NCBI GenBank assembly: GCA_030435675.1
Contig: CM059625.1
Span: 8,556,001 to 8,620,000 of the forward strand
From: Steinernema hermaphroditum
Lineage: Eukaryota; Nematoda; Chromadorea; Rhabditida; Steinernematidae
DNA: 64,000 nucleotides
Direction of reading: 5' to 3'
A program made the position numbers and the translations under genes. A model generated the notes under the pieces. That model saw nothing but the letters and a program-made list of their open reading frames with translations. It was not told where the DNA came from and did no database searches. Of the stretch, positions 43,692 to 56,351 are shown piece after piece. Numbering within the stretch: position 1 is the first letter of the stretch; each line of letters opens with the position of its first letter.

Positions 43692-45625
43692 CTGAAACAT
43701 TTCATTTCTATCATAACAAGAAAATTGGTTTTATTTTCCTTCTTTTTCGCATAAATAAAAGCGTGAACGAGGGGCGGACGCAGTAAAAAATCGCTTTTCA
43801 TTGCGGGGTGTTCATGCCAATCCAAGTTTTAATGGGTCTCTAGCTGCCCCCACAAGAGCCAATTCGACTTAAAGTGCATGAAACAAAATTGAGTTCGGAA
43901 AAGATAGGCGCCAGTGCCCCTCTAAATCAGTTAGAGCGCCCTCCGAAAGGATGTTAATCACAGAGACAGCCAGCCTTATGCCACCGGGGTAATGCATTTG
44001 AAACCGAAGAACACAGTGAATATCCGTTTTCTTGTGGCTAACTTTGTTCCGGTTCCTCGTTAGAAAAAAAATCACTGTCCTGACGAACAAAATTCGGTTT
44101 CCGAATCGTATTTTCCTCGAATTATAGGAAACGAAGAAAACTTTGTTTATGGTGGCGCCGTTAGACAAATTTCGTATACTATATGTACACCTAATCACTG
44201 TAGAGGTGTTTTGGAAAGTGAGAAACCATAACGAACGAAAGAAAGTTGGTCACTTTGTTGTGAAGATCAGTCGCTTGTACAGCGAAAACGAAGGACACTT
44301 ACCGTACTCGGCATTTCTCCCTGAGTCGAAGACATCGCTAAATTATTATTGCGCCGCTCCGGAAGCAGAAGGTCAACACATTCGTGTTCCGGAGAGGTAG
44401 CGTGGGCAACTACGTCGTGAGACATTTCCCTTTGTCGGCCAAAAGAATGCCGATTGATCAGTGAAGGTCCAAGGGCGTGGTTTCCGCCTTGCAACACTGG
44501 CCCCGAGGACCACGAAAGCTTCAATCAGATAAGCCGTCGATTTCACATGGGTAGCTATCCCAGAGAACGCCACACCAAAATTAAGTTTGTTGAGGCTGTG
44601 ACTAAACGGCGGCGGCGCGTTTCGCATCAATCATGCAAAGCAAGAAATCAAAGATTGTCCGAGTTGGGAACTTGAAGCCGTTATTCTTTTAACATACCAT
44701 TTGGGAATAGTCCTGTTATCGTCACTGAAAATTGTTCCTCATCCACAGAGTGGGAATAGTTACTTCTTACATACACGTACTCTGGAACGAAAGAAAAACA
44801 AAGAGAGCGATTTTCAGAAAGGGAAAATCTGCCCTCCTGTGGAGAACAGAAGACGCACATCAACCGCTGCCTATAATCGACAGCAAAATGTCGAGCGAGA
44901 AGTTTTTTCGTTCTTTGTCCACGAACGATGTTTTTGAACCAATTACAAGAGCACAGTCTGAACGACGGAAGGTACATGACAATCTGTTCTTAAATATTTG
45001 CAAATCCCCAAAGTTTACAGTACCCTACGAATATCATCATTTGTATTCTTGAATCAAAGGCATCATGCCGTTCAGGACGTCTCATAAACCCACGAAAGAG
45101 GTATTGCACCGTAGTCACTGGCTCTAGTGTTCCTTCGGCGGAGCTGATTGCATCCGAGTAGAATAAACTGCAAAAAACTTACGTAAATTTGCAAAAGAAA
45201 CCACCAGGCACAGAAGCAGCCAACCATATCATTCGTAGGTTTCATATTTTACCAACCCTGTGACATCCCCAGTCTTTATCCGTTAGCCAAGTAGGTGTGA
45301 CATTGGAAGGTGTAGCAAGCTTCGCTTTCTCTGCTCTCATTTGTCTTGTGTTTGTGTTTTTGAAGGCAATTACTTCAGCAAAAACCATTTGCTACACGAT
45401 AATTAAGGACGCATTTTCATTAGGAGGCAGTTTAGCAAAAAAAAAACTACTTTCTGAAGTCTCCGCTCTTTTTTGAACACTGCAAATGGCATCATCGCGG
45501 TTGTCGTTGAGAACGCTTCACTTACTGTCCCAGTGGTCCTTTATGGTTCTATTTTCAGTTCATTTAGCCATATGTGACCCATTCCGTGTCCACTGCTAAA
45601 CAGTCATTAAATGGTCAGAAATGCC

Positions 45626-45656
45626 GTTTAGAATAGGAAATGCATAGCACCTAAGG
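45626..45656 (+). repeat. 31-bp imperfect direct repeat, copy 1
   Basis: It starts GTTTAGAATAGGAAATGCAT. The copy at 45752-45782 differs at two positions near the 3' end (AGCACCTAAGG versus AGCGCCTTAGG). The copies are 126 bp apart. Confidence 0.5.
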
Positions 45657-45751
45657 CACCCTTCACTGTTTTGATGCCACTATCGTCAACCGTATTTCTC
45701 AGAACATTAGCTGTTCCCTATAATAATGATTTTTCCCATCACTAAACAACA

Positions 45752-45782
45752 GTTTAGAATAGGAAATGCATAGCGCCTTAGG
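45752..45782 (+). repeat. 31-bp imperfect direct repeat, copy 2
   Basis: Partner of 45626-45656. The flanks are weakly similar (ACTAAACA- or CTAAACAG-like), so the repeat may be the core of a longer, decayed unit. Confidence 0.5.
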
Positions 45783-47656
45783 TAGACATTATCTTCGGCC
45801 TTATTTGGAGGCTATTCATCTGGCACTACTATCAACGGCCCATCTGTAGAAACGCATCTAATACTTAGGTGGTGACAACTATCCCCGTACAGGTTTTGCT
45901 GTTTATCTCGATGCTTATTGCGATTTCTGCCCACAAAAATCAAAAGTAGAGCTATGTGCTTAAAGCAGTAGGTGTATCAGCCAATGTACTATCGACATGT
46001 ATATGGAACGTAGTACAAAGAAAAAAAACGGTTGAGCTTTTGCGGTCAGCAGTAGATTTGCGCCTCTTTCGCGTCACCGTAATTACAAATTGTGTTCGAA
46101 TCGAAAAATTTAGAATTTTTGCATTCGTTTGCTGTCACTCCTAATTCACTTTCCTGTGTAAACTTTGGCTGTCCGCAAACTTTTCTCATATTTCCTTTCT
46201 GGTCGGAAGTCACTTGTTAGCTCATCTCCGGCCAGGGCCCTTTGGAATTTCGCTTGTGTGTTCTTACGCATTTTATCCGCCGAACACTTAATGTATTCCC
46301 GGGTTCACACTTTTTCTGTTAATTATACATTGTTATATACGTACAGTATTTTGGACAAATCGCAAACAATACTGAGACGTAATAGTTTTAACGGAAATGG
46401 AATTAGTTCTAAGTGGACTAATTGGCTATTCTCTCGAAAGCATAATTTGATTGTTCACTAAAATAATTTTCACGTTCGCGCACATTTCTTGTGACGTTCA
46501 AGAGCATCTTCGCCTAGATAATGTTATGACAATCATTAATTGCGACGACATTTCGCTTCATTATGCCATACGTGAACCCATTAGGAACGGTGGTCTGGAA
46601 CGGGAAAGGCATTACGTGTGTCTAATCAGACTTCCGCTCCTTAGTTTGAAAGGTGAGCAGGATTGTCGGTTTTTGTTGTTTTGCTTCGGAAGGCTGGAAC
46701 TCACCGATGCTTTTAAACGCTTTTCCACTTCGAAAATTATTCCACTCCCTATGTGCTTCTACATTCCACGTGAGAAAATCGCGAAAGTGCCGAATTCCTC
46801 AGGACGACGGTTGTTTTGTTGTTTTTCACTACATCGAGACAGCTTTCCCACGAGCTTTTTGGTAGATCACTTTGGCACGATTGTTGTGAATAATTTAGTT
46901 GGATGAGTAAGCTTAATGCATCGCATCATAATAGCGCCTACAGTTCCTTGAATGGCGCATGTTGTTTGCTTTATAAGTGGGCCGTGATTCCCACGATTTT
47001 CGCATCAAATCACCATCGCCGTCGCTACCACTTTCACTTTTATTTTCGTCTGTGGCTTTAAGGGTGAACTCTCTTCTGATTCCCAATATATGTGCGAATG
47101 CCACGGCCAGCCTTCGAGCCTGAGCACGCTCCGATCCGCCTCCGGCCGCTAGCCTCATTCATATGCAAGTGAACAAATAGTGTACTCTAAGCGTCTAACC
47201 GCCATCCGAATCTTTGTGCCCTCCGCCCTTTCATTACGTAATTTGTCTGTTTGAAATTTTAATGAAGCTGTATTGTTGTGCTGCCATCAGCGAAGCCGCT
47301 CTTCCAAATTCGTTCTTAAAACATCAGCCCTCTTCGCCACTTCGTCAGCTAGATGCATAGTTGTGATTGTCGTCATTATCTCACGACCCGCTCCAACTGC
47401 TAACAATAGATGCTGGAAGCTAGCCACCACTGCTTGTCGTCTAAGTCACTTAGTATCCAAGCGGTTTGTTCTGGCTCATCTCCAGCTGAGTTTGTTGCCC
47501 TCCTAATTGATCTACAATCTATAACAAAGCTAATTGCGGCGTAGACTTCGATTTCGCAGCATTTATTCCAACAACTGAGCCTATTTCCTGTTACAATCTC
47601 ACCGACGCAAGGACTTCAAGAAGAAGCTCTGCGCACGCCGTTCCACGCTTCTAGTA

Positions 47657-50369
47657 ATGGAAAGAAACAGTTCAGATGAGATGGTTCTCGGCAAAATTGC
47701 CTCGCTGCACGAACATCTCGTGTCGCTGGAATTGCCTTCAGCGAGTGCTTCGTCGTCGGGTATACGCTCGGTTATCCCACTCGTAGAAGTCGTCCTAGGT
47801 ACAATAACATACCTGGTTTGTTCGTCTTTTATGACAATATGTCATTTTATATTTACAGGTCATTATTATTATGACAGTAATCGGAAACTCCATGGTCGTG
47901 TTAGCTGTCTTCAACTACCGTCCTCTCAAAAAGGTTCAAAATTACTTTCTGGTCTCTCTGGCGGCTTCCGATCTGGCAGTAGCTGTGTTTGTTATGCCAC
48001 TGCACGTCGTCAAATTCCTTGCTGGTATGTTTTCTAAACTTTTCCGTTTTTTTGCGAACAAGGACCTTTGTTAGAGTTGAGTAGCTTCGTTGGGTTGCTC
48101 TATTTATTTCAAGGTTCCAGAGCAAAAGACATTGACGTAGTACGTTCTTTGAGATGACCGAGGGACTCCAGCGACATAAAAACTTACTAGAGTATTCTCT
48201 TACGCTATCGTGAACTCTTGAAAAGAATATGGCATCCCTTTTGTTTAGGCGTCCCAAAAACGCATTCGACTCTCTTTTCACGTTTTTCGCTGAAGCGGAA
48301 CGTATTTACTGATAAATTCGACAGTGACGTGATAAGCCCTCCGCATTTAGCTTTGCTGCTCCACGAGGCTCAATTAATAAGCCTTATCGACGAATATGCC
48401 TATTTGGAGGCACGATTTTGTCGAGATCAAAAATGGGCCAAACGCAGCAGTTGTAGCCTAGCCTAAGGGAAAAACGGCCCCCACATTCCTGGAGCAATTA
48501 ATTCATGTGGGGGGTGCTCGTAAAATATATGAGAGGTTACCGTAATTATTCCGAAATAACGTCGAAAACAACTATGCCCTCTATCCGCGTTGTGTCAAAT
48601 TCCAAATTTACCCATCATCATCTAATTGACATCCAAAGAGCGATGTATCGCATTTAGTTCATTCGAAACACTAGATGTGCTCTCAACGTTCAAGACAGTT
48701 AGTGGTTGGTTTAATGGCACTGCCCAGACACTGCTCCATTTAGTGCAAAACAAAACACGGAACCCGAGTAAATCGTTAGCGTCATTTATCTACTTTCCTT
48801 GCGTTCGATCAGTCGGGCGTTATAATTGTCGAAATTATCCTCCGAGCCTAAATCACATAAGGAAAGCCTTTTCAATTTGCATAATCGATGTGAACAACGA
48901 AAAACTCAAAAGGAGACAAAAGTGCCCTCTTCTCGTGGACGATTGAAGCAAGACACTAAGTAGGGTGTTTTAGATGGCCGATGGCTCTTCGGCGTTACCG
49001 TATGCCAGTTGTTTACAACAATGGACATTCTTCTCTGCACGTCCTCAATACTCAATCTGTGTGCCATCGCAATTGATCGTTACTGGGCCATTCACGATCC
49101 AATAAACTATGCGCAAAGACGAACACTGAAGTTCGTTTTGTGCATAATTGTACTCGTAAGTCCACCTCGTTTTCAATTCGTCTGGAAGAAAAGAAAAGAA
49201 CTTAGTCCATAGTCTTGCGTACAATTCCATTCAGAGGCCCAACATAGCCACGAGTACAAAGAGCCATTTGTTCTGATTGCGAAGGTCCAAAAATTAGCAA
49301 GTACATAGGAAAACTTGAATGAATGAGTATCTGTTATAGTCCCGGAACAGGAAATTGTTTCTTAGAGAGAGGACATATTAAAAGTGCATTGGAGCGGTCC
49401 AATAAGAAGGAAGTAATTATCGGTCATTTAAGGTGTGGGTCACAAGTGGAGTGATCTCTGTTCCCCCACTGATCGGTTGGAACGATTGGTCATCACAGAA
49501 GCTTATGCAGCATTGCGAACTGACTACCGAAAAAGCTTTTGTCGTTTTTTCCGCCTCAGGATCATTTTTTGTTCCTCTTGCCGTAATGATCATTGTCTAC
49601 GTTAAAATATTTCTTTCCGCTCGCCAGCGCATTCGAACTAATCGAGGTAAAATATTCGCCCTCTGAGTCATCTTTACAAGTAACTCTTCTACAGGAAGAA
49701 GCGCCTTGCTTCGCATCAACGACTTACCACCTGAGCGGCGCGACACTCAAAGGAGGACTGCCAACGAGCGCGAAGACGAACCTTTCCTGAACAATAACGA
49801 CGATCCTGTTCAGGTAAATGAATAGTGAGTGTAGGATATAAGACCGCTGTTGCAATTCAGAAAGCAGATCGCTCCCTCTCAAGGCAATTTTCACAAGAGT
49901 CCTCTAAAACGACTTCAGGAAATAGATCGTCTCGCGAACCACCGAAAGAAACCGCAGAACAGGTGGGAACGTGCCGGAAGCTTTAACGAAAGCGAACGCA
50001 ACCTAGATCACGCGCACTGTTCTAAGGAAACGGGAGAAGATCAGCGTCGCAAAGGAAAAAAGAGCCGCCAAAACCATTGCCGTCATAATTTTTGTCTTTT
50101 CCTTCTGCTGGCTCCCCTTCTTCTGCGCCTACGTCATTCTCCCATTCTGCGAATCCTGCAGCATTCACCCTAAGGTACCTCCACCAAGCTGCCCTTTAGC
50201 ATTTTCATCGTTTTAGGTGGCACAAGCATTTACTTGGCTGGGATACATAAATTCCTCACTGAATCCCTTCCTTTACGGCATTCTTAACCTCGAATTTCGA
50301 CGGGCTTTCAAGAAAATTCTGTGTTCGAAGACGGCTTCGGTTGTCCAGAACCGACGATCTATCCGTTGA
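47657..50369 (+). CDS. Aminergic GPCR, tyramine/octopamine-receptor type
   Basis: Seven-transmembrane receptor of the plasma membrane. TM1 forms over a 46-nt intron (VVLGTITYL joins [20 protein letters not shown]). TM2 is [22 protein letters not shown]3 has the amine-binding Asp in [12 protein letters not shown] and then [15 protein letters not shown]4 runs into [13 protein letters not shown]5 has the paired serines of catechol or phenol amine receptors in [13 protein letters not shown]6 is [18 protein letters not shown], and TM7 is [16 protein letters not shown]. The third intracellular loop is about 100 residues and polar, ending [19 protein letters not shown]. The C-tail is short ([10 protein letters not shown]). 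DRYWAI(H/T)DPINYA and PPLIGWN are characteristic of invertebrate tyramine receptors. Long introns (about 0.95 kb and 0.29 kb) flank the TM3 exon. Octopamine or serotonin as ligand cannot be excluded. Confidence 0.9.
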
Positions 50370-50959
50370 ACTTAGCCGTCTTTGCGCACACCTTCAGAAG
50401 CAGAGGCCGTCGCAAGAAGACGTTGACCTATTACGGTCGCGTATGCCGAGGCTTCGCCGAATCGGATGGCAGTCCACACACAAAGCCGTTCTGTTCGTGG
50501 TCATTTTCCATGTGCTTCGTGACGGTCCATATTATCGATAAGTGCCTTTTCTCGCGTCAATGAATAAATATTATGCTACGCATCTCTGGCGAATCACAAC
50601 AAAATGCTTCGAAGCGAATGAGTGATTGCGACTGAAGGACTCTTCTGACCAATCACGTCTTGAAGAACTCATCGTGTTAGGATGATACGAAACTGTGCTG
50701 TAAGTGTGCGTGCAGCATTCCGCAAAAACCCATTATCCCACAGAGTGCTCTGCATACACATGCATCACGGAAGCCTGCACGTGAGACTGGTCATCTTCCG
50801 CATCCACCGAACAACCGCAAACTTAATACGACATGCATTTATTTCCTCCCATCACAGAAAAAGAGCCTAACCTATGCCAAACACGTGCAATGGACCTACG
50901 GTAGAAATAAATTACAGTTCCGTTCTAAATGATTTTGCGGGCACAATACAAAAGCTTCT
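50370..50959. other. Convergent 3' flanks of GPCR and mitofilin genes
   Basis: The stretch contains AATAAA about 200 nt past the GPCR stop, and an AATAAA on the minus strand near 50836 that suits the mitofilin transcript. No gene is supported. Confidence 0.65.
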
Positions 50960-53390
50960 TTAATAAGTCGATCGGATACTAGTAACGGCAGCATGAGCTA
51001 GAAGGAGTTCGGCTACAACACGAGTTTCTAAGTGCGTGCGAACATCGTGGATCCAGTCCTTTGCAATACGACCCGGCTCTCCAGTCAGAAGCTGCATCAT
51101 CTTCGCGGCTGACAACAAATCGTTCTTCTGCACGAAATATCGTGCTCGGGCGAGGATTTCGTAAGTGTCCAAAACGTTGGCATCAAATTTGTCATCCTCA
51201 GAAAAGCGCCGCGGCAACTCCAACGTCAAAAGGGATTGCACATACGACGAGAAGTACTTCAGGACGCTTCCACCATTGTTGTCGATTCTTGCCGTACGAT
51301 GAGAGAGTTTGTAGATCTACAAGACGTAGGGCGTAATATATAGGCACATAAAAACACAAAACCTTGCTAAAGCGGTTCTTCAGATCTTGTTCGGTGTATA
51401 CACCAGTGCTCAAACTCTGGTCAGGGAAACTGCCAAGGACTTTGTCAACAAATTCGTCTTGACCAAAAGCTTCGCGAATCACTGCTGCCTAGAATAGAGA
51501 GGGAAAAAGGGGTTTAGAAGGCATAACTTTGTACCTCCTTGGATAATGGTTTGCGTCGAGCCTCAAGATCGTCACCTGCTTTTTGACCATAGACAATAGA
51601 TTCAATAAGATTTTGGCATGCCAGCCAATACTGCTTTGATTTGCGATTTTCGGCATCCTATAACAAAGACAATTTTGCGCAATTCATCATTTCTCCTATC
51701 ATACCAAAGCAACGCGACTATTCAATGCAGTTTCAATTCCACCGAGTTTGGACAACGCCAGTTCAACCTGACCTTGATGGAGCTTCCTTTCCTTATTAAC
51801 GGCATCCTAAACATAACCACTTAATGTTACATTGTATACGCAATTCACATACTTCGACAGCTTGGGCATTCTCAATATCATGTAACTGCTTCTGTGTACG
51901 AACAACTTGTTCTAAATGTTCTGAGTGGGCGGCAGCAGCCATTCGCAGTCTTTCTTCAAGTTCAGACTCCCACTTCCGGCGATTTACAAATATCTGCAAC
52001 TTTGATGTGCATGACAACACATTTAAAGCAGGCTACCTGCTTTTCAACTTCGACATCCCCTTGTTTCTTAACACGATCAACTTCGAGAGTTAGCTGATGG
52101 GCAGCAATCCTTTCATCAGAAACACGCTGGTCTTCAATCGCTTTGGCGATGTGCTGTTCTTCGAAGAGCTTAATGTTAATGATTATAAACTTAGAGGGGA
52201 ACATTTTCGTGCTACCTGCTGCTCAGCAAGTTGACGGCGCAGTTGATCAACACGCAAGTGGGCATGTGCAATCAGGGCATTCAAATCATCTTCAGAGAGC
52301 TTTGCGTTCTTTGCACTGATGTCCACATGGGGGAGAATTCCCTTCAGTTCACTACTGAACTGACGTCGGCTCTGATCAATCAAGTCTTTATATTTGTTAA
52401 AAACACGACTTTCCCCGCGCGACTTCTCCACGAGCATGTTCAACTCATCAAGCTGCGAGGACAGTTTGTTGACGGTTTCAGTGGCATTCACTAGCAAGGG
52501 ATTCTTCCCTGTGCTGGCGCTAGCCTTACCGTCATTAACAATCTAAAATAAAACCATACTCAACCTAAAGCAACAAGCAATTAATTACTTTGCTCAGATT
52601 ATCGATGTAGTTACGCGAGTCAACTTCTTCCTTAGCATCGCACGCAGCGTGCTTATCAACAACATTGAGAGCGACACTAACGCTGTTCCAGTTCGCTTTG
52701 GCTCCATCATCTACGGCTTTCTTAAGAGCCTTAGCGTGATCGTCGATGGCCTGAATCGTTTTCAGCTTGGCGTCAGTGGCAAATTTGACTTTCGCCTCTG
52801 CGCTTTGGATAGCTGATTTAATGCAGTCTTCCAAACCTGAAATCAGCTTAGTATTCCGAAATATTTATGGACGGAACGAACGTCTATTTTCAGCTTCAAC
52901 ATCCAGCACTGGTTCCGGTACAGCAGCAATCACCGACTTTTTCACATCAACCGGCGTTACTTCAACAAGCTTCTTTGGCTTATCGGTGGTGGTAGTGATG
53001 GTAGTGGGTGCATCAGCAACTTTTAGTGATGTTTTTTTTTCTTCTTTTAAAGTAGGCAACGGAACAACTTCTGACAAAGCCTTAGGAGACAATCCAGATC
53101 TAAAGGATAACGGTACATAAACACGACAAGGCAAAGTCTCACCTCGGTGGACCCAGCAATGTCTGGAAAAGCTCTTTTGATTGTGGAACGTTCTCTTCCA
53201 CCTTTCGGCGAAATTCTGGGTCAATATACGCGTAACCAATGGTTCCGCCAGCAGCTCCACCAAGGAGAGTAGTTGTGAGGAACAACTTTTTGCCGATGCC
53301 AGAGCCCCCAGAGGATGCATTCGTTGACTGATGGCGTACGGTCTGCAGACTGTACCGTTCAAGCGCCGTTTTAGAAGCTAGTCGAAACAT
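50960..53390 (-). CDS. immt-1: MICOS subunit MIC60 (mitofilin)
   Basis: Inner mitochondrial membrane scaffold of crista junctions. The N-terminus [20 protein letters not shown] is an amphipathic, basic presequence. [20 protein letters not shown] is the membrane helix with the Gly-rich pattern of mitofilins, followed by [12 protein letters not shown] Lys/Pro/Thr linker and long coiled-coil exons (51800-52830) lead to the conserved C-terminal mitofilin domain: [20 protein letters not shown], then [20 protein letters not shown] and [15 protein letters not shown]. That domain interacts with membrane and partner subunits. Introns are about 45-55 nt. TTTTATTTTCAG about 35 nt before the ATG could be a leader-splice acceptor. 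Extending upstream in frame gives only 15 codons and no better start. Confidence 0.93.
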
Positions 53391-53643
53391 GGCCCAAGTA
53401 TTTGCAGATGTGCCGATTACCTGAAAATAAAACACAAATAAGTTTTTATGCTATTTACCATGAGATTAAGCGACGTTACTAAGCTTGATTTGTAAATTTG
53501 TAAATTTCATTAAATTCTAGTGACATCCGGAAAATTAAATTAGTTTTTAGTAGAATTAGTTTGCAAAAATTAAATTAGGGCAAAAAGCACGTTAAACACG
53601 CACACAATCACAAAGCAATCACACGCACAACCTCTGCCACCGA

Positions 53644-53886
53644 TCAGCGCTGCTTGCTTCCAGCAAAGAGAATTCCGCAACGAAAACAGAGCGGTACGAG
53701 GTTTACTAATACTTGCAGCATGAGGTGAGCCATCAAAGTGACAGTGAGAAGGAAGCCGAAGAACGCGAACGTGCGAAGGCGAGACAAGTCACCGCGTGGG
53801 CAATGCCTGCCACAGTCGCAAGGCAATGAAGGGAAATCCGCAACAGCACCGCGCAGGTCTAGATAGATTGACTTCACGCTTTGCAC
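53644..53886 (-). CDS. Possible small membrane protein
   Basis: An open frame of about 80 codons contains a Cys-rich segment (CDCGRHC), then a hydrophobic stretch FAFFGFLLTVTLMAHLMLQV and a second Cys pair. It lies between the mitofilin and syntaxin 5' ends. The frame opens with GTG, not ATG, so an upstream exon would be needed and none was found. It could equally be chance in the shared promoter. Confidence 0.2.
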   Translation of the reverse strand: MQSVKSIYLDLRGAVADFPSLPCDCGRHCPRGDLSRLRTFAFFGFLLTVTLMAHLMLQVLVNLVPLCFRCGILFAGSKQR

Positions 53887-54012
53887 AATAATAGGTGGAA
53901 TTTTTGCTCAACGCTCTGTGCCGCTGATATGATAAGATACATCGAAACATTTATTATATGTGCATTTTTAGTCATCTACGGATAACTTCAACTTGGCTCC
54001 ACACTGGCGAAG

Positions 54013-55578
54013 ATGGTTAAAGATCGATTAGCGGAGTTTCAGGTAGTTTCAGGACTGTATTTTCTGATAATATTTTCATGTAATGCTAATTTTAGCGTGG
54101 ATTGAGCACCGGCAGCTCTGAAAAATCGCTGAATGGGCTTGCTGCTCAGTTAAAAAACGATATTTTTGTTGCTGAGGAACAGCGTTTACTAGACAGCGAG
54201 CGTAATCCAGAATATTTAGAGCAGGTGAGTTTTGATATGTCCTGAACGCAAACTAAAGTAAATGCATTTAAGTGATAATGCGATTAACAACTTTTCAGTC
54301 TTCCCATTTTTGCTTAAGTCCGACGTAATGGGCGAGTTTATTAGTGTTGTGTGTGGTGTGATGCTATCTTTGTTTGTGTATTGCTTACTATCGTTTTGTC
54401 ATCCACTAATTGACAAGCATCCAACTGTCGTGCATCCAACCACTAAGTGAACCGTATTTTAGTTTTTCGATGAAGTCCAGGCAATCAATGAGGAACTGGG
54501 CATAATGACGAACTGCTTAACTTCGATGAAGTTCATCCATTCGAAGATTTTGGTAGAACCTGGTGTTCACCCACGTATATTGACCTTATAATTAGCAAGG
54601 CAACATCTAACTTTTAGAACATACTGAAGAACTAAATCAACACGTGGACAAGTTCAAGGCTCTTTCTAAAGCGAATAGAGAGCGCCTGCACGGTAAGTAA
54701 GTAATAGCCAGGCGCTTTTTAATTCTTTTTTTTTTCGTTGTTTAGAGATGAAAGATAGCATTAAATCTCTGGACGCCACATCATCATCAGATAGAATTAA
54801 GCAAAACCAGGTTTGCAGTTTAACAAATTTTGTTCCTCATGACGTGACTTTCCAGATTCTCCATATTAGTAAGCGACTGCTAGACGTTCTTTCGGCGTTT
54901 AATGATGAACAAGTCCGATACCGAGAAAAGTGTAAAGACACAATTGGAAAATTTCTAGACATCTGTAAGTACATTATGCTAGCCTCCCTGTTTTACAAAG
55001 ACATGTCAATTTAGCTGGGCGCGAAATGCCAGAGGAAGATATTGATATGGCTATTGAGACTGGGAGAATCTTTGACTACACCAAAGGCGTAAGTATTATG
55101 TTCTAAAAATTCTTTCAAGGCAGTCATTCTTTAGATGTTGCTTGCTAACCACGATAAGCAGATTTTGTACGAAGACGCTAAATCAAGGCACGAAGACATT
55201 GTTCGTCTTGAGAACAGTATCAGAGAACTGCATGAAATTTTTCAAGATATGGCAATGTTGGTTGAAAGTCAGGTAATCACACTTTGTCTGTGCGTTAAGT
55301 GTCTTTATTTTATAGGGTCAAATCGTTGATAATATTGAATTGAACGTTGGTACGGCGGCTGATTTTGCGAATAAGGCAAGAGTTAATGTTAGAAAAGCGT
55401 TGACGGCCCAGCATGGAAGCCACAAGGTAAGTGTCATAAATGTTTATTGTTTGCATTTGTACTCTTTAATTTTCAGAAGGAAATTTTGCTGTTTATTTTT
55501 TGTGTAATCTTTGTCCTCGTTGCGTTCGCCCTTGGATCAACGGTATTCTGCTTTTATGTGCCCATTTGCCGCTGGTGA
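54013..55578 (+). CDS. Plasma-membrane syntaxin (Qa-SNARE, syntaxin-1/4 type)
   Basis: Target-membrane SNARE for exocytosis. The start [10 protein letters not shown] resembles the M(T)KDRLAAL start of syntaxin-1. The Habc helices include [28 protein letters not shown] and [16 protein letters not shown]. The SNARE motif runs from [20 protein letters not shown] (zero-layer Gln in IFQDM) through [21 protein letters not shown]-terminal anchor [20 protein letters not shown] ends ICRW at the stop. Nine or so exons; the junction VEP to EHTEE needs the donor inside CCTG|GTGTTC to keep frame. The length of about 290 residues is normal. It is probably paired with SNAP-25 and synaptobrevin. Distinguishing syntaxin-1 from syntaxin-4 needs a tree. 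Confidence 0.9.
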
Positions 55579-55793
55579 TAACTACACGGGTCTTTGTTTG
55601 TTTGTTTAAATGTACATAGTCGATAGTCGTTTACTTCTAGTATAGTAATTTCACTAATGTTTTGAAAATGTTTTGAAACTGCCAACGGATAAATTTATTT
55701 TGCAAACTTTTCCCTTTGGGCATGTGTTGTTAAGAATCGAGACATATCTAATATACCATGTTTGTAAACAAGATTGTAATTGCTCGTTAAGGT

Positions 55794-56268
55794 ATGATTT
55801 CGCGGCTGCTGTGCAGAGGATTCCCATTAAGTTCTACGGCCTGCAGCTTCCAGCGCGCAGTTTGCACTGTTGATGGTGCGTACCCGAAGGACGGGATTGC
55901 GAAGCAACGTGCTCGTCTCCTCTATCAAAGCAAGAAACGAGGTATTTTGGAAAATGACATCCTGATCGGGTTCGCTATTGTATGGTTGCCAAATTTATCA
56001 CTCCGTTCTGTTGCAGTGGATTTGCTGAAACGAATTTGAGTGTGTTCACGCAAGAACAACTGGATATGTACGATCGTATTATTAACGGTGAACACATGGA
56101 ATGGGATCTTTTCTATTACATCTCAGGTTTGTTTATTATAGAAAGTCCGTCCAACACTTCAAGGATCTTTTTTTTTTAATTACAGGAAAGAAAGTTGCTC
56201 CGAAGAACTTGCAGGACAGTGATGTTTTCAAGTTGATGGTGAAGTATGCGAACGACAAAAAAGGATAA
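55794..56268 (+). CDS. sdhaf2: Succinate dehydrogenase assembly factor 2
   Basis: Mitochondrial matrix factor that promotes covalent FAD attachment to the SDHA flavoprotein. The basic N-terminus MISRLLCRGFPLSSTACS is a presequence. The core RARLLYQSKKRGILENDILI, FTQEQLDMYDRIING and EWDLFYYISGKK match the SDHAF2/EMI5 fold: an RxxLLY(x)SRKRG motif and a WD(I/L)(Y/F)YW-like end. There are three exons with 45-60-nt introns, joining ILIG to GFAETN and IS to GKKVAP. It starts 215 nt after the syntaxin stop on the same strand. Confidence 0.9.
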
Positions 56269-56351
56269 CTGTTGTCGGTCACAAGTGGCCATAGCGTCCA
56301 ACACCAAGTATTCCATCGTTACCTGCGAAAATAGTTTCTAGGTGGTCATCA

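Larger units (their letters stand above)
42807..47656. other. Intergenic, 4.8 kb
   Basis: Mostly short, mutually overlapping frames. Exceptions are a convincing orphan terminal exon at 43584-43691 (-), listed separately, and an imperfect direct repeat at 45626/45752. A minus frame at 46913-47158 (MRLAAGGGSERAQARR start) could be a first exon but finds no partner. Confidence 0.5.
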
